A stretch of DNA of 16,973 bases from JANXQG01 sp037147235 (lineage in GTDB: Bacteria; Planctomycetota; Planctomycetia; Pirellulales; Thermoguttaceae): assembly GCA_037147235.1 (NCBI GenBank), contig JBAWVO010000131.1, forward strand, positions 1-16,973, written 5' to 3'. Both the position numbers and the translations under genes were made by a program. The notes below the pieces were generated by a model. It had not been told where the DNA came from and ran no database searches. It saw nothing but the letters and a program-made list of their open reading frames with translations. Positions 1-7,048 of the stretch are shown piece after piece (within the stretch, counting starts at the first letter, position 1; every line of letters starts with the position of its first letter).

Positions 1-86
1 TGAGTGCCGTGCCAGGGCAAGGAATAATCTTCGAGAATTCGGTGGATAAGGGGTTTAATGTTGAGCATTGAAGCCGTGTCGGCACC

Positions 87-596
87 CTACACGATCTCCC
101 TGATCTCCTGAGCCGCTGCCAATGCTTCCGTCGCTTCCTTGATGCCTCCCATGAGTTTGAGGAAAATCAGAGCCGCTTTGATCTCAGTGAGTCCAATGTT
201 TCCTTTAGCGACAACCTTCTTCACCACTTGCCCCCGCTTGTTGTGGCTAGCTTTGATGTTGCCAACGTAGTTTGCAGAGATCGAGATGCCTTGCTTCGCC
301 AAAGCATCGACCACTTCTTGGTTCTTGGCATCTTTGTTTGCCTTGAAATAATCACGGACGGCTTGGGTTTTGTTGACTTCGGGTTTCTTGGTCTCGGCTA
401 CCGTCTGGCTTGTCGCAGCCTTCATCGCTTTGTGCCGCTTGTTGTGCTTGGACTTGACCAAGTTGACAAGGTTGGCCGTGACCGTGATGCCTTGTTTCGC
501 CAAAGCCTCCACGACCTCGGAGGGCTTCGCCTTGGGGTTCGCACTGAAATAGTCACGGATCGATTGGGATTTGTTGACTTCGGGTTTCTCTGCCAT
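87..596 (-). CDS. Small protein with two tandem HTH-like repeats, putative DNA-binding
   Basis: 169 aa. Two near-identical domains of about 49 residues lie at residues 5-54 and 72-121. Each has an N-K-[ST]-Q-x-[IV]-R-D-Y-F start, an E-V-V-[ED]-A-L-A-K-Q-G-I helix and an S/K-x-H-N-K-R basic end, which reads like a winged-helix/HTH core. The linker and C-terminus carry further lysines; the tail (about 130-169) is alanine-rich and helical. The ATG at 596 is preceded by CCAGGAG at good spacing. The duplication must be fairly recent because it is still visible in the DNA. A single-domain relative is encoded at 4196-4432. I know similar short proteins as hypotheticals in planctomycetes; DNA binding is inferred from the helix pattern and the basic character only. 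No enzyme motif is visible. Confidence 0.72.
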   Translation of the reverse strand: MAEKPEVNKSQSIRDYFSANPKAKPSEVVEALAKQGITVTANLVNLVKSKHNKRHKAMKAATSQTVAETKKPEVNKTQAVRDYFKANKDAKNQEVVDALAKQGISISANYVGNIKASHNKRGQVVKKVVAKGNIGLTEIKAALIFLKLMGGIKEATEALAAAQEIREIV

Positions 597-651
597 GATT
601 CTGGCTCCTGGTTAAATTAGGAAAACATTATTTTCGCAAGGCTTTGGTTGG

Positions 652-1338
652 TTGTCAAGAGTTGGGGATGTTATAAAATGGTACTCTCTTGAAAGTCATT
701 CCCCTTGGCAACAGCAGATTGTTCCCCAGAAAATGGACGGTCAAAAATACTACCACTACCTGAATGAGTTCCAGACACGACCCAAGGCACGACGTTGGTG
801 GCCCAAAGCCATCGCCACTCTTGCTGTTATCGGTAGCATCTACGGTGCAGCAATAGGATCGGCCACCAGCACGACGAATGGGGCCGTTGACGTGATTGCG
901 GTTGCTGCCATCATCATGGCTTTGGCCTGCGGAGTTCCTGGATCACGATATGGATTCTTTTTCGGCATAGTCAATCGAATTCGGTTTGGCAGGCTGTTCG
1001 TTGGCACATTCGCAGCGATGGGCGGTGCAATCCTCGGTGGATTCTTGGGGATCGTGGTCGCAATGCCGCTAGGAGCGATCATTGGAGCTTTCGGTGGCTG
1101 GTTCTTCACTCGTGCGACTTTTCGACGTGGATTGTTTTTGAGACTTTTGGGTGGATTTGTGAGCATTCTGCTGGGATCGTGTATTGGAGCGACTGTCCTA
1201 GCCCTCCAACGAGACCAAGCAGCCGCCCTCATGGGAATTGCTTGGGGCATAGGGATTGGAGGCATCGCTGCCCCACTGCTCCTCCTATTGCTCATCGGGA
1301 CATTGAACTTCCTGCCCCGATGGCGACCTCGATCCTAA
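652..1338 (+). CDS. Glycine-rich multi-pass membrane protein, unknown function
   Basis: 228 aa from a TTG at 652; an ATG at 733 in the same frame would give about 201 aa, and neither has a convincing ribosome site, so the start is uncertain. After a polar N-terminus ending in R-R-W-W-P-K (residues 46-51), the rest is hydrophobic: likely membrane segments near residues 52-72, 78-105, 113-150, 158-182 and 190-220, then a basic tail R-W-R-P-R-S. The segments are full of small residues (GxxxG-type runs such as G-G-A-I-L-G-G), typical of tightly packed helices. It is convergent with the hydrolase gene, with 33 bp between the two stop codons. I do not recognise the family; the sequence supports only an inner-membrane location. 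Confidence 0.55.
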   Translation: MSRVGDVIKWYSLESHSPWQQQIVPQKMDGQKYYHYLNEFQTRPKARRWWPKAIATLAVIGSIYGAAIGSATSTTNGAVDVIAVAAIIMALACGVPGSRYGFFFGIVNRIRFGRLFVGTFAAMGGAILGGFLGIVVAMPLGAIIGAFGGWFFTRATFRRGLFLRLLGGFVSILLGSCIGATVLALQRDQAAALMGIAWGIGIGGIAAPLLLLLLIGTLNFLPRWRPRS

Positions 1339-1371
1339 CGGGCAAGGGGCTATTGAAAAACAGGTGGTCGC

Positions 1372-2112
1372 TCACTTCTTTCCCCCATCAACCGTCCTCT
1401 TCTGATGAAGCAGCCATTCATAAAGTTCGGGGGTATCGTAGGCTTCCGTCCACGAATCATGTCCAGCTTCAGGATAAATGGTGAACTTTACATTGCCACC
1501 GTTCTTTTCCAGAGTATCAACCATTTTTTGCGAATTTGCGAACGGCACGACCGTGTCTTTGCCACCGTGGAATACCCAGGTAGGGATGTGAGCGATTTTC
1601 TTCGCTCTGGATGGATCACCGCCGCCACAGATCGGAACAATAGCGGCGAACCGATTGGGCGAATGGGCAGCCAAAGCCCAAGTGCCGTAGCCACCCATAC
1701 TGAGGCCGGTGACATAAATACGATCCTGATCAACCTTGTATTTCTCGGTGATCTCGTCAATTAACAAAGATAGCTTGAATGGTTCCCAGTTTTGCCCGTT
1801 GGGGCATTGGGGTGACACGACGATAAGTGGGAACTGCTTGCCCCCATCAATCAATTTGGGCGGGCCATGCTTCTTAACGATGTCCAGGTTGTCGCCACGC
1901 TCCCCCGCCCCGTGCAGAAAAAGCATCACGGGCCACGATTCCTTTTGGTCGTAGTCCTTCGGCAGATAGATTAAGTATTTCATCGTGACCTTGATGGTTC
2001 GGTTCAGTTCTGCTGGTTTCTGTTGGTGATCAACGGCCAAAGCCTGATTGGCGGAGAGGGTAGATAAAATGACGATCATTCCCAATACCGCACTGCGGTA
2101 AATCGTTCGCAC
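1372..2112 (-). CDS. Secreted alpha/beta-hydrolase (prolyl-oligopeptidase/carboxylesterase type)
   Basis: 246 aa from the GTG at 2112. That start is preferred because GAAAGGAAA lies 6 bp upstream and the protein then begins with a normal signal peptide (M-R-T-I-Y-R, hydrophobic core, A-N-Q-A-L-A cleavage site). The open frame reaches a GTG at 2157, but this adds 15 polar residues ahead of the signal. The hydrolase fold is clear: oxyanion region L-F-L-H-G-A-G-E-R-G-D, nucleophile G-L-S-M-G-G (Ser138), acid G-G-K-D-T-V-V-P (Asp186) and A-G-H-D-S-W (His218). This is the phospholipase/carboxylesterase-like branch with a PHB-depolymerase or dienelactone-hydrolase look. Export suggests action on extracellular or periplasmic esters, perhaps polysaccharide acyl groups; the substrate cannot be read from the sequence. 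Confidence 0.86.
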   Translation of the reverse strand: MRTIYRSAVLGMIVILSTLSANQALAVDHQQKPAELNRTIKVTMKYLIYLPKDYDQKESWPVMLFLHGAGERGDNLDIVKKHGPPKLIDGGKQFPLIVVSPQCPNGQNWEPFKLSLLIDEITEKYKVDQDRIYVTGLSMGGYGTWALAAHSPNRFAAIVPICGGGDPSRAKKIAHIPTWVFHGGKDTVVPFANSQKMVDTLEKNGGNVKFTIYPEAGHDSWTEAYDTPELYEWLLHQKRTVDGGKK

Positions 2113-2232
2113 TGGCTGTTTCCTTTCGTATTGAAACTCATTTGGACGCTTGAACACACCGTTACCCGTAGCATCCAGGACTTTGATTGTCGTTCCCGGC
2201 TCCCGTCATTATACCATTACACCGTCAATTCT

Positions 2233-3621
2233 TCACCCGACCGATTCACCCCGCTGTTCAATAATCTGATGCGCAATCTGATTTGGGCTGTAACCGGCAG
2301 GCAGACGGATAAACTCCTTGCCATGTCGGTCGCACAGTGCTTTTACGTCGCCGTAGGAATGGCTCGACCATCGAATTGCCAAAATGAAGACATCGACATC
2401 CGACCGGATGATGAACGGCACGAAGATGTCGGTGGACTCATGATCTCGGGTAGCAATCCAGATCAAATCTTTCAAGCGGAAGGCAGATTTTATTGCCTCG
2501 TAGGCATGCGGGCGGCGGTCGCCACCGATGATAACCATTGTTTTGCCCTCGTAGAGGTCGGCCACTCTCTGCACCTCACCCGATATCTCCCGAACAATTT
2601 GCTGCGTGGGCGGGCTTTGTGTCGCCAAGTACCGATCCACCTCACCCAGCACCCGCTTAAATCCATCGAGAATGTCCACCTCGGGAATGTCATCGACAAT
2701 GGGGACCAACATATCTCGCAAGTCGGTATTGCTGGGGGGCATCCCCTCACTCACCAGCGTGTTCACGGCGTCGATCACCTTCTTCCAATCCGCCTCTGTG
2801 CCTTTTCCATTTCCGATAAGTCGAGCATGATATTGGGCCTTTTTGAGCGTCTTGATACGCTGTTTGTCCCGCTGGCGTATCTCCTCGATCTCGGAGTCCA
2901 GGTGGCCGATCCGCTCTTGCAGATCGTTCCAATGGGTTGGATCAGCAGGATCGTCAATCCGCATGAAGTGTGAGATGAAGATTTGCTCCTCGGTCGCTGC
3001 CTGCCGCAGCCAAGTGAACATTTTATATTGTTCGTTGTCGGGTTTGCCATCAACCATCTCGATGGCCATTCGCAATGCCGACTGGGCTTCGGCCGCCAAA
3101 TCAACTGCCTTTTCGAGAAAACCTCGGTACTTTTCCCCGTTCTCGATCACTTGCCGCAGAAGGGCCACTGCCATCGCCGCCGACTCGAAGCAACCGGCCA
3201 CATCTTCCCATAATCGAAGATCGCTAGGGATCGGAGCGCTGGAATGATTCATCCACATAAAACAGTCCTCAAGGGCCTTGGCCTTGCTGATGATCTCCCG
3301 ATCTCTTGGCTCGATCTCGGTGTAGAAGTCGGCCCCATCTCGCAAACTCCGCTGCCGTGTCGCCGCCCATCGTGCGCCTTCTGCTTTGAGTCGGCATCGG
3401 GCCTCGATAAGTTTCAGATCGCTGTCGGCAGCAAAGAGTCGCCGGAACCAGCCCACCGGAATTTCGATGCCAGGGGAAGATGGCATGTGGATATGTTGCG
3501 GCGGAACTATCGGGGATGCAGGCGGCAGAGCCGTAGGTTCCAAAGCTGGCTGTTCAACGGCCGTGATTTCGGCAACAGTCGGCACGGTAACGGTGTGATC
3601 TTGCCCTCCAGATAATGGCAC
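2233..3621 (-). CDS. Coiled-coil protein with C-terminal DUF2325-like domain
   Basis: Up to 462 aa from a GTG at 3621; the true start is unsure (ATG codons at residue 46 and later). Residues 1-50 are a low-complexity P/A/V/T-rich stretch. Residues 60-330 are charged and mainly helical, with a coiled-coil-like part near 235-265. Residues 358-457 resemble DUF2325: T-M-V-I-I-G-G-D-R-R-P at a strand-loop start, S-D-V-D-V-F-I-L-A-I-R-W-S-S-H in the middle, and V-K-A-L-C-D-R-H-G-K-E-F-I-R-L-P-A-G-Y-S near the end. This Rossmann-like domain has no settled function to my knowledge. The first 115 bp overlap, in another frame, a truncated P-loop ORF, so the 5' end may be a rearrangement product. The gene would be co-transcribed with that ORF. 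Function unknown. Confidence 0.68.
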   Translation of the reverse strand: MPLSGGQDHTVTVPTVAEITAVEQPALEPTALPPASPIVPPQHIHMPSSPGIEIPVGWFRRLFAADSDLKLIEARCRLKAEGARWAATRQRSLRDGADFYTEIEPRDREIISKAKALEDCFMWMNHSSAPIPSDLRLWEDVAGCFESAAMAVALLRQVIENGEKYRGFLEKAVDLAAEAQSALRMAIEMVDGKPDNEQYKMFTWLRQAATEEQIFISHFMRIDDPADPTHWNDLQERIGHLDSEIEEIRQRDKQRIKTLKKAQYHARLIGNGKGTEADWKKVIDAVNTLVSEGMPPSNTDLRDMLVPIVDDIPEVDILDGFKRVLGEVDRYLATQSPPTQQIVREISGEVQRVADLYEGKTMVIIGGDRRPHAYEAIKSAFRLKDLIWIATRDHESTDIFVPFIIRSDVDVFILAIRWSSHSYGDVKALCDRHGKEFIRLPAGYSPNQIAHQIIEQRGESVG

Positions 3622-3794
3622 TGGTCAGGGTGTTCCATGCAGTGGGTTCGAAAGGCTTCAGATTTTCCGATGCCTGGCCGACCTATGATGACCAGTTCGC
3701 TGTAATGGTCACCAAAGAATGCTTCGGCCTCTTGGTTCAATTCGTAATACGTCCGAATGGCCACCGCACCGGGGGGCACTTCAGGGGATCGCAT
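3507..3794 (-). pseudogene. Truncated P-loop ATPase, N-terminal fragment
   Basis: A 95-aa frame starts at an ATG with a strong AAGGAGG site 7 bp upstream. Residues 1-69 look genuine: R-T-Y-Y-E-L then S-E-L-V-I-I-G-R-P-G-I-G-K-S-E-A-F-R, a Walker A motif, and H-Y-L-E-G-K-I-T-P-L. From the ATPases of this kind that I know, a Walker B region (hydrophobics followed by D-D) and a sensor region should follow. Here they are absent: the frame continues as R/L/P-rich antisense-like sequence and stops, while the neighbouring frame carries the start of the DUF2325 protein. I read this as the 5' remnant of an ATPase gene joined by deletion to the next gene. A frameshift making one P-loop/DUF2325 fusion is the alternative, but Walker B would still be missing. 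Confidence 0.6.
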
Positions 3795-3854
3795 GTGTTC
3801 GCCTCCTTATTTGTTTATAAAATTCGTTTGGTTTCTGTCTCAAATTGGTCCCGC

Positions 3855-4068
3855 TAACCTATACACCCTGAACATGTCGCAAACCGCCCATAGGAGTGGG
3901 TCTCAGGCTAATCGCCGTTGACGTGATCGGTCACGCCATAATCTATTCACCCCGAACATAGCGCAAACCGCTCATAGGAGTGGGTCTCAGACTAATCGCC
4001 GTTCACTTGATCGGTCACGCCATAACCTATACACCCAGAACATGGCGCAAACCTCCCATAGGAGTGGG
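3855..4068. repeat. 84-bp tandem direct repeat, about 2.5 copies
   Basis: Copies begin at 3855, 3939 and 4023, a period of exactly 84 bp; the third stops after the CATAGGAGTGGGT block. Constant parts are CTATNCACCC, GAACAT, GCGCAAACC or TCGCAAACC, CATAGGAGTGGGTCTCAG, CTAATCGCCGTT and GATCGGTCACGCCATAA. Copies differ at scattered single bases with no length change. Copy one holds the short dyad CGTGA-TCGG-TCACG, weakened in copy two. The array lies 60 bp upstream of the truncated ATPase start on the minus strand. No open frame runs through it on either strand, although 84 is divisible by three. Confidence 0.9.
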
Positions 4069-4195
4069 TGCTAAGTGAACAAGGAGAAGAGCCTGGACTG
4101 TGGAACTAGAGCCCGTCGTCTTCGGGACGGCCAAGCAAAGGCCATCACTCGCTCGAAGTCAGTCGTAAGCTGGGGGAGAGAACATGAGACCCTGG

Positions 4196-4432
4196 CTAGA
4201 AGACCACGGCTTCCTCGGTCGGACGACCGTGTAGGGGCCAACGGTCAAAATCTAATGTGGATTCGGCTGGAGTTGGAAGCATGATAGCTGGTTTCGCCTC
4301 GCAACGGCAGGTTTTGTTCCGCTTCACCAAAGACACGTAGCCCTTTGTGGTCTTCAGGGCACGGGCCACCTCGCCACCCGTGGCCTTCGGGTGGGATTTT
4401 AGAAAATCGAGGATGGCCTGCTTCGTTGTCAT
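4196..4432 (-). CDS. Small HTH-like protein, putative DNA-binding
   Basis: 78 aa from the ATG at 4432; the frame extends to an ATG at 4498 but no ribosome site supports either. The first 40 residues follow the pattern of one domain of the 87-596 protein: T-K-Q-A-I-L-D-F-L, then P-K-A-T-G-G-E-V-A-R-A-L, then K-G-Y-V-S-L-V-K-R. This reads as a compact winged-helix/HTH fold with a basic recognition helix. The C-terminal half (about 45-78) is irregular, proline-rich and may be extraneous. Its position between the 84-bp repeats and the excisionase gene suits a regulator or accessory factor of the integrated element; that role is inferred. Confidence 0.5.
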   Translation of the reverse strand: MTTKQAILDFLKSHPKATGGEVARALKTTKGYVSLVKRNKTCRCEAKPAIMLPTPAESTLDFDRWPLHGRPTEEAVVF

Positions 4433-4814
4433 TATGAAAAGATCTAGCCCCCTGCCCACTCCAGCATCTATTCTCTTTGCCACCCGCAGGAACGTCAAGT
4501 ACAGGGGCTAACGGTGGGCGAGGGAAATCCCCGCCCACCGGTCGATCAGCACGACGGCCACCGCCGCCATAAATCAGATCGCTGGGCTGCGGCAGTAGTG
4601 ATCTTGGAGATGAAGGCCGAGGGCTGGCGGTTAGGCTGCGGCGAAGACCGGTTGGCCAGAGATGGTCTGTGATGTCCTCGCCGGTCAATTTTACGATGGC
4701 CGCTTTTCGTAGTATAATAAGCCCAGCCAATCTCATTTGGGCGTTAATCTATGGGAGATTCCGGCCATCGCCGGTGAAGGTGAAGATGGATTCAGCTTTA
4801 TGGTGTGGATCGGT

Positions 4815-4843
4815 TTGACATTGCATGAGTTACATTGATTTAA
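4815..4843 (+). promoter_or_regulatory. Putative sigma-70 promoter of the excisionase-like gene
   Basis: A perfect TTGACA at 4815-4820 is followed after 17 bases by ATTTAA at 4838-4843, a weak -10. The CDS begins 28 bp downstream and has its own ribosome site, so the geometry is right. No transcription data; the -10 is the weak part. Confidence 0.45.
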
Positions 4844-4853
4844 CGACGTTAAA
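4839..4853. promoter_or_regulatory. Palindromic operator candidate
   Basis: TTTAACG-A-CGTTAAA is a perfect 7+7 dyad with one central base. It overlaps the putative -10 of the excisionase-like gene, exactly where a repressor would block RNA polymerase. The likely ligand is an HTH protein of the element, possibly the downstream gene product itself (autoregulation). This rests on position and symmetry only. Confidence 0.45.
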
Positions 4854-4871
4854 AGCATTAAGGGAAGACGA

Positions 4872-5411
4872 ATGACAAAATACATTATCCCATTGTGCCA
4901 AAGCTTCAGGGCCGGTCTTGCCGCCAGTTGGCACAACCAACCTGAAATCACAACGCCCGAGGTTAGCCCCGGCAACAATCAGCCTTCTGGCCAAACCCTG
5001 CGGGGTCTGGAACGGATGGCCGTGGCGATGGAGCGGTTGGCGGGGCAGGGACCGGTCGCAACCTTGGGACACACCGGTGAGATAGTTGAGAACTCGGAAG
5101 TCAATAAGGCAGTGCAAGAGATCGAAACCTTGGGCAAGCAAATTGGCGCTCTGGTAGAGGCAGTCGTTCAGCGTCCCAGTTCAGCGGTCGCTGGAATTGC
5201 ACCTGAATGTTTGTCGAGGGAAGACGCAGCATTATTTCTCGGAGTACCAGTCAAGACGGTAGAGTACCTGATCACATCCAGAAAGCTGCGATATGTTCAG
5301 GTTGGTCAACAACGAGGCAGATCCATTGCCGTAGCCGATCTCAAGAAGTTTGCGGAGGTAAACACGGTCAAGACGGCCGAAGAAATGTTGGCCAAAAACC
5401 GCAGACATTAG
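4872..5411 (+). CDS. Excisionase-like HTH DNA-binding protein
   Basis: 179 aa. The ATG at 4872 follows AAGGGAAG at good spacing. Residues 1-105 are low in recognisable structure, with a short amphipathic stretch G-L-E-R-M-A-V-A-M-E-R-L near 45-56 and a helical part around 78-98. Residues 110-165 form a MerR/excisionase-type HTH (HTH_17): L-S-R-E-D-A-A-L-F-L-G-V-P-V-K-T-V-E-Y-L, then K-L-R-Y-V-Q-V-G, and R-S-I-A-V-A-D-L-K-K-F. Such proteins bind the arms of an attachment site and direct a tyrosine recombinase towards excision. The gene is convergent with the integrase, and the two stop codons overlap by four bases, which supports a joint origin. Its promoter carries a palindrome. It could instead be a plain transcriptional regulator of the element. 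Confidence 0.72.
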   Translation: MTKYIIPLCQSFRAGLAASWHNQPEITTPEVSPGNNQPSGQTLRGLERMAVAMERLAGQGPVATLGHTGEIVENSEVNKAVQEIETLGKQIGALVEAVVQRPSSAVAGIAPECLSREDAALFLGVPVKTVEYLITSRKLRYVQVGQQRGRSIAVADLKKFAEVNTVKTAEEMLAKNRRH

Positions 5412-6415
5412 TTCTCCGATTTTCGGTAATCGAGGGCACGAACCGCTGCATGTAAATTGGCCTTGTCAACATGGTCATAATGTTTCTGCGTCTCTTGGGT
5501 AGTGTGTCGCAGTTGCATTCGCATCTGCTCCCGGCTTAGACCGAACCACTGTTTTCCATGAGTATTCAAACTATGGCGGAACATTTTCAGCGTGGCGTAG
5601 GTCACGCCAGCACGTTTCGCCAACTCCTTGAGTTCATCCAATGCCTTGGTGCCCGGCGCACCAGAGATCCACGGGTTTCCGGCTGAGTTAGGAAACACCC
5701 AGCGGCAGGTTCTCTTGCCATTCCATTCGGAGAGAATTGGAATCATGGCGTCGGGTAGGCCGATGAAATTCTCCGAACTTTCGGTTTTTAGACCGTGCTC
5801 GATCTTAAAGCTGATGTCAGCAAGTCCACTTTCAAGATTGACCTCATCCCATTCCAAATAGAGTGCCTCTCCGGCTCGTACCCCCGTGTACGCTACGAAG
5901 TAAATTAGTGCTCGTATTCGTTGGCGAGCCCACCCATCTGGTGAATCACGGACCTCCTGATCTGCTTGATTGAGGATCGCAACGATCTCCTGACGAGAGA
6001 AATGTTTCGGTTTCGCCTGTTTGGAGAGTTGCATTTTCTTCTTCCGCCGAGTACCGACTGTCGCCCCGCCCTTGCCAGAGAAGGGATTTGCCCCTCCCGC
6101 TACGTGTTTCCATTCAATCGCCTTGTTGAAAATCAGTCGCAAGGCTCGCAAAGCCGTGTCAACGCTTTCTGGCGATGGTAGTTCTGTGATCCTGATCGCA
6201 ACAAACTTTTCCCGTTGCTCAGTACCTATCTGGTGGCACCACTCTGGGCAAACGATCCGGCCGAAAGCTTTCATCGCACCTCGTTCTGCGATCATTGATA
6301 TCACCGACTTTCCCCATTTTTCTGAAGCGGCCTTTCGTTCTTTCGCCGTGAGGTCGTGGCCAGGGTACTGGGTATCCAGATACTTCTTTTGGAAGTCGGT
6401 CCAGGTGATCGGTTC

Positions 6416-6424
6416 GAGATTTTG
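6416..6424. repeat. Target-site duplication, left copy
   Basis: GAGATTTTG, identical to 6607-6615. In the integrase frame it reads CAA-AAT-CTC (Q-N-L) on the minus strand, and the same codon phase is present in both copies. Confidence 0.85.
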
Positions 6425-6606
6425 CGACCTGTACGATTGATTTTGGGCATGCCCATAACTACCGAGGAAAACACCGGTCTACTGTACTCGACACGCTTTT
6501 CGGTGACTTCTGCGGGACCGACTGCCAAAACACGGAACCATAAGCTACCAAACGAGTTGCGATTCTAGGTTGGACGAACAGACCAACAAAACCAATCGTA
6601 CAGGCC
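6425..6606. mobile_element. MITE-like non-autonomous insertion, 182 bp
   Basis: Both ends carry inverted copies of a 20-bp sequence, G-R-CCTGTACGATTG-R-TTTTG, matching at 18 of 20 positions; the two differences are transitions. It is flanked directly by GAGATTTTG at 6416-6424 and 6607-6615, a 9-bp target duplication. One extra C lies at the left junction. There is no transposase frame inside, so it must have been moved in trans. The 9-bp duplication and GRCCTGT-type ends are compatible with IS256- or IS4-like elements, but the family is not settled by sequence reading. Confidence 0.88.
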
Positions 6607-6615
6607 GAGATTTTG
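6607..6615. repeat. Target-site duplication, right copy
   Basis: GAGATTTTG, identical to 6416-6424, at the other edge of the 182-bp insertion in the integrase gene. Confidence 0.85.
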
Positions 6616-6975
6616 GTGCCGGTCTAGCGAGTTCAATTCCTTTTCTTTGATTGCCTGTGACTGCCGAGCGTAGCTCGCCGTGGCACCAACACCCAAAGAC
6701 ATGAACTGCCGTTTGCCATACTCGACCCACTCTAAGGTGTAGCTCGTTGTCACCGAACCATCCTTTTTCGGATTGTTACGGCGTCGTTTTGTCCAGACTT
6801 TGATGTATTTCCGAAGTGGCAATTGAGACATGTTGGCCTCCGTGAACGCATCCCAGGGCGAGCAACACACGGCAAGTCCAGGTGGGAATACGCAACATCT
6901 TGCGCAACACATTGTAGAGCCGATGCGAGAAGGTGTCAAGAATCGAGCAAGAACCAAGATCACTTACGGCAACGG

Positions 6976-6993
6976 AACGATTCAGAAATCGTT
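6976..6993. other. Perfect inverted repeat between integrase and tRNA-Lys
   Basis: AACGATT and AATCGTT, 7 bp each, are separated by CAGA. It lies in the A+T-rich spacer between the integrase start and the tRNA 3' end, where recombinase or excisionase arm sites are expected. A shorter dyad, CGCAA/TTGCG, lies at 6891-6904. Function inferred from position only. Confidence 0.35.
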
Positions 6994-7011
6994 ATATTTC
7001 ATATAGTTACG

Positions 7012-7045
7012 AAAAAGGCCAGCGTCATAAGACACTGGCCTTTTT
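7012..7045 (-). terminator. Rho-independent terminator after tRNA-Lys
   Basis: AAAAAGGCCAG pairs with CTGGCCTTTTT over 11 bp with a 12-base loop; T-runs occur on both strands, so it can work in both directions. It begins three bases after the tRNA 3' end on the minus strand. Confidence 0.82.
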
Positions 7046-7048
7046 ATG

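Larger units (their letters stand above)
4433..4871. other. Gene-poor spacer upstream of the excisionase-like gene
   Basis: No protein frame here is convincing; a minus-strand frame from 4736 is arginine/proline-rich and overlaps the small HTH gene in another frame. The stretch holds a long perfect dyad at 4513-4539 (GGTGGGCG paired with CGCCCACC across an 11-base loop) that has no T-tract and so is not a terminator, and near the end the putative promoter and operator of the excisionase-like gene. Confidence 0.45.
5408..6831 (-). pseudogene. Tyrosine recombinase (integrase), disrupted by a small insertion
   Basis: Starts at the ATG at 6831 with GGAG upstream. The first part (6831-6607) encodes an arm-binding-like N-terminus (M-S-Q-L-P-L-R-K-Y-I-K-V-W ... 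K-E-K-E-L-N-S-L-D-R-H-Q-N-L). The reading then runs into the insertion at 6425-6606 and hits TAG at 6565-6567. Removing the insert and one copy of the 9-bp duplication joins this part in frame to E-P-I-T-W-T-D-F-Q-K-K-Y-L and the rest, an intact 410-aa protein. The catalytic domain is complete: G-V-R-A-G-E-A-L (Arg I), M-F-R-H-S (box II), Q-L-R-H-T-T, and K-H-Y-D-H with the nucleophilic Tyr. The downstream part alone (open from a GTG at 6304) keeps the catalytic core and part of the core-binding domain. The gene sits next to the 3' end of tRNA-Lys, so it is likely the integrase of an element extending left. Loss of the N-terminus probably fixes the element in place. Confidence 0.88.

Noticed and set aside
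3814..3843. TTGAGA ... TATAAA as promoter of the truncated ATPase gene (minus strand)
   Set aside because: Spacing is 19 bp and the start would fall on the ribosome site, leaving almost no leader.
4075..4284. Plus-strand frame of 69 codons from a GTG directly after the 84-bp repeats
   Set aside because: No ribosome site, composition unlike a folded protein, overlaps the HTH gene tail on the other strand.
3855..4284. Type III toxin-antitoxin reading of the repeats (tandem RNA antitoxin before a toxin gene)
   Set aside because: No toxin-like protein follows on either strand and 84 bp is long for such repeats.
4513..4539. Strong hairpin GGTGGGCG/CGCCCACC as a terminator
   Set aside because: No T-tract follows on either strand and no gene end is close; recorded only as a dyad.
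4245..4736. Minus-strand frame of 163 codons
   Set aside because: Arginine/proline/serine-rich composition, no ribosome site, overlaps the small HTH gene in another frame.
6425..6606. Programmed frameshift or stop readthrough in the integrase
   Set aside because: Inverted ends, a 9-bp target duplication and exact in-frame restoration explain the break as an insertion.
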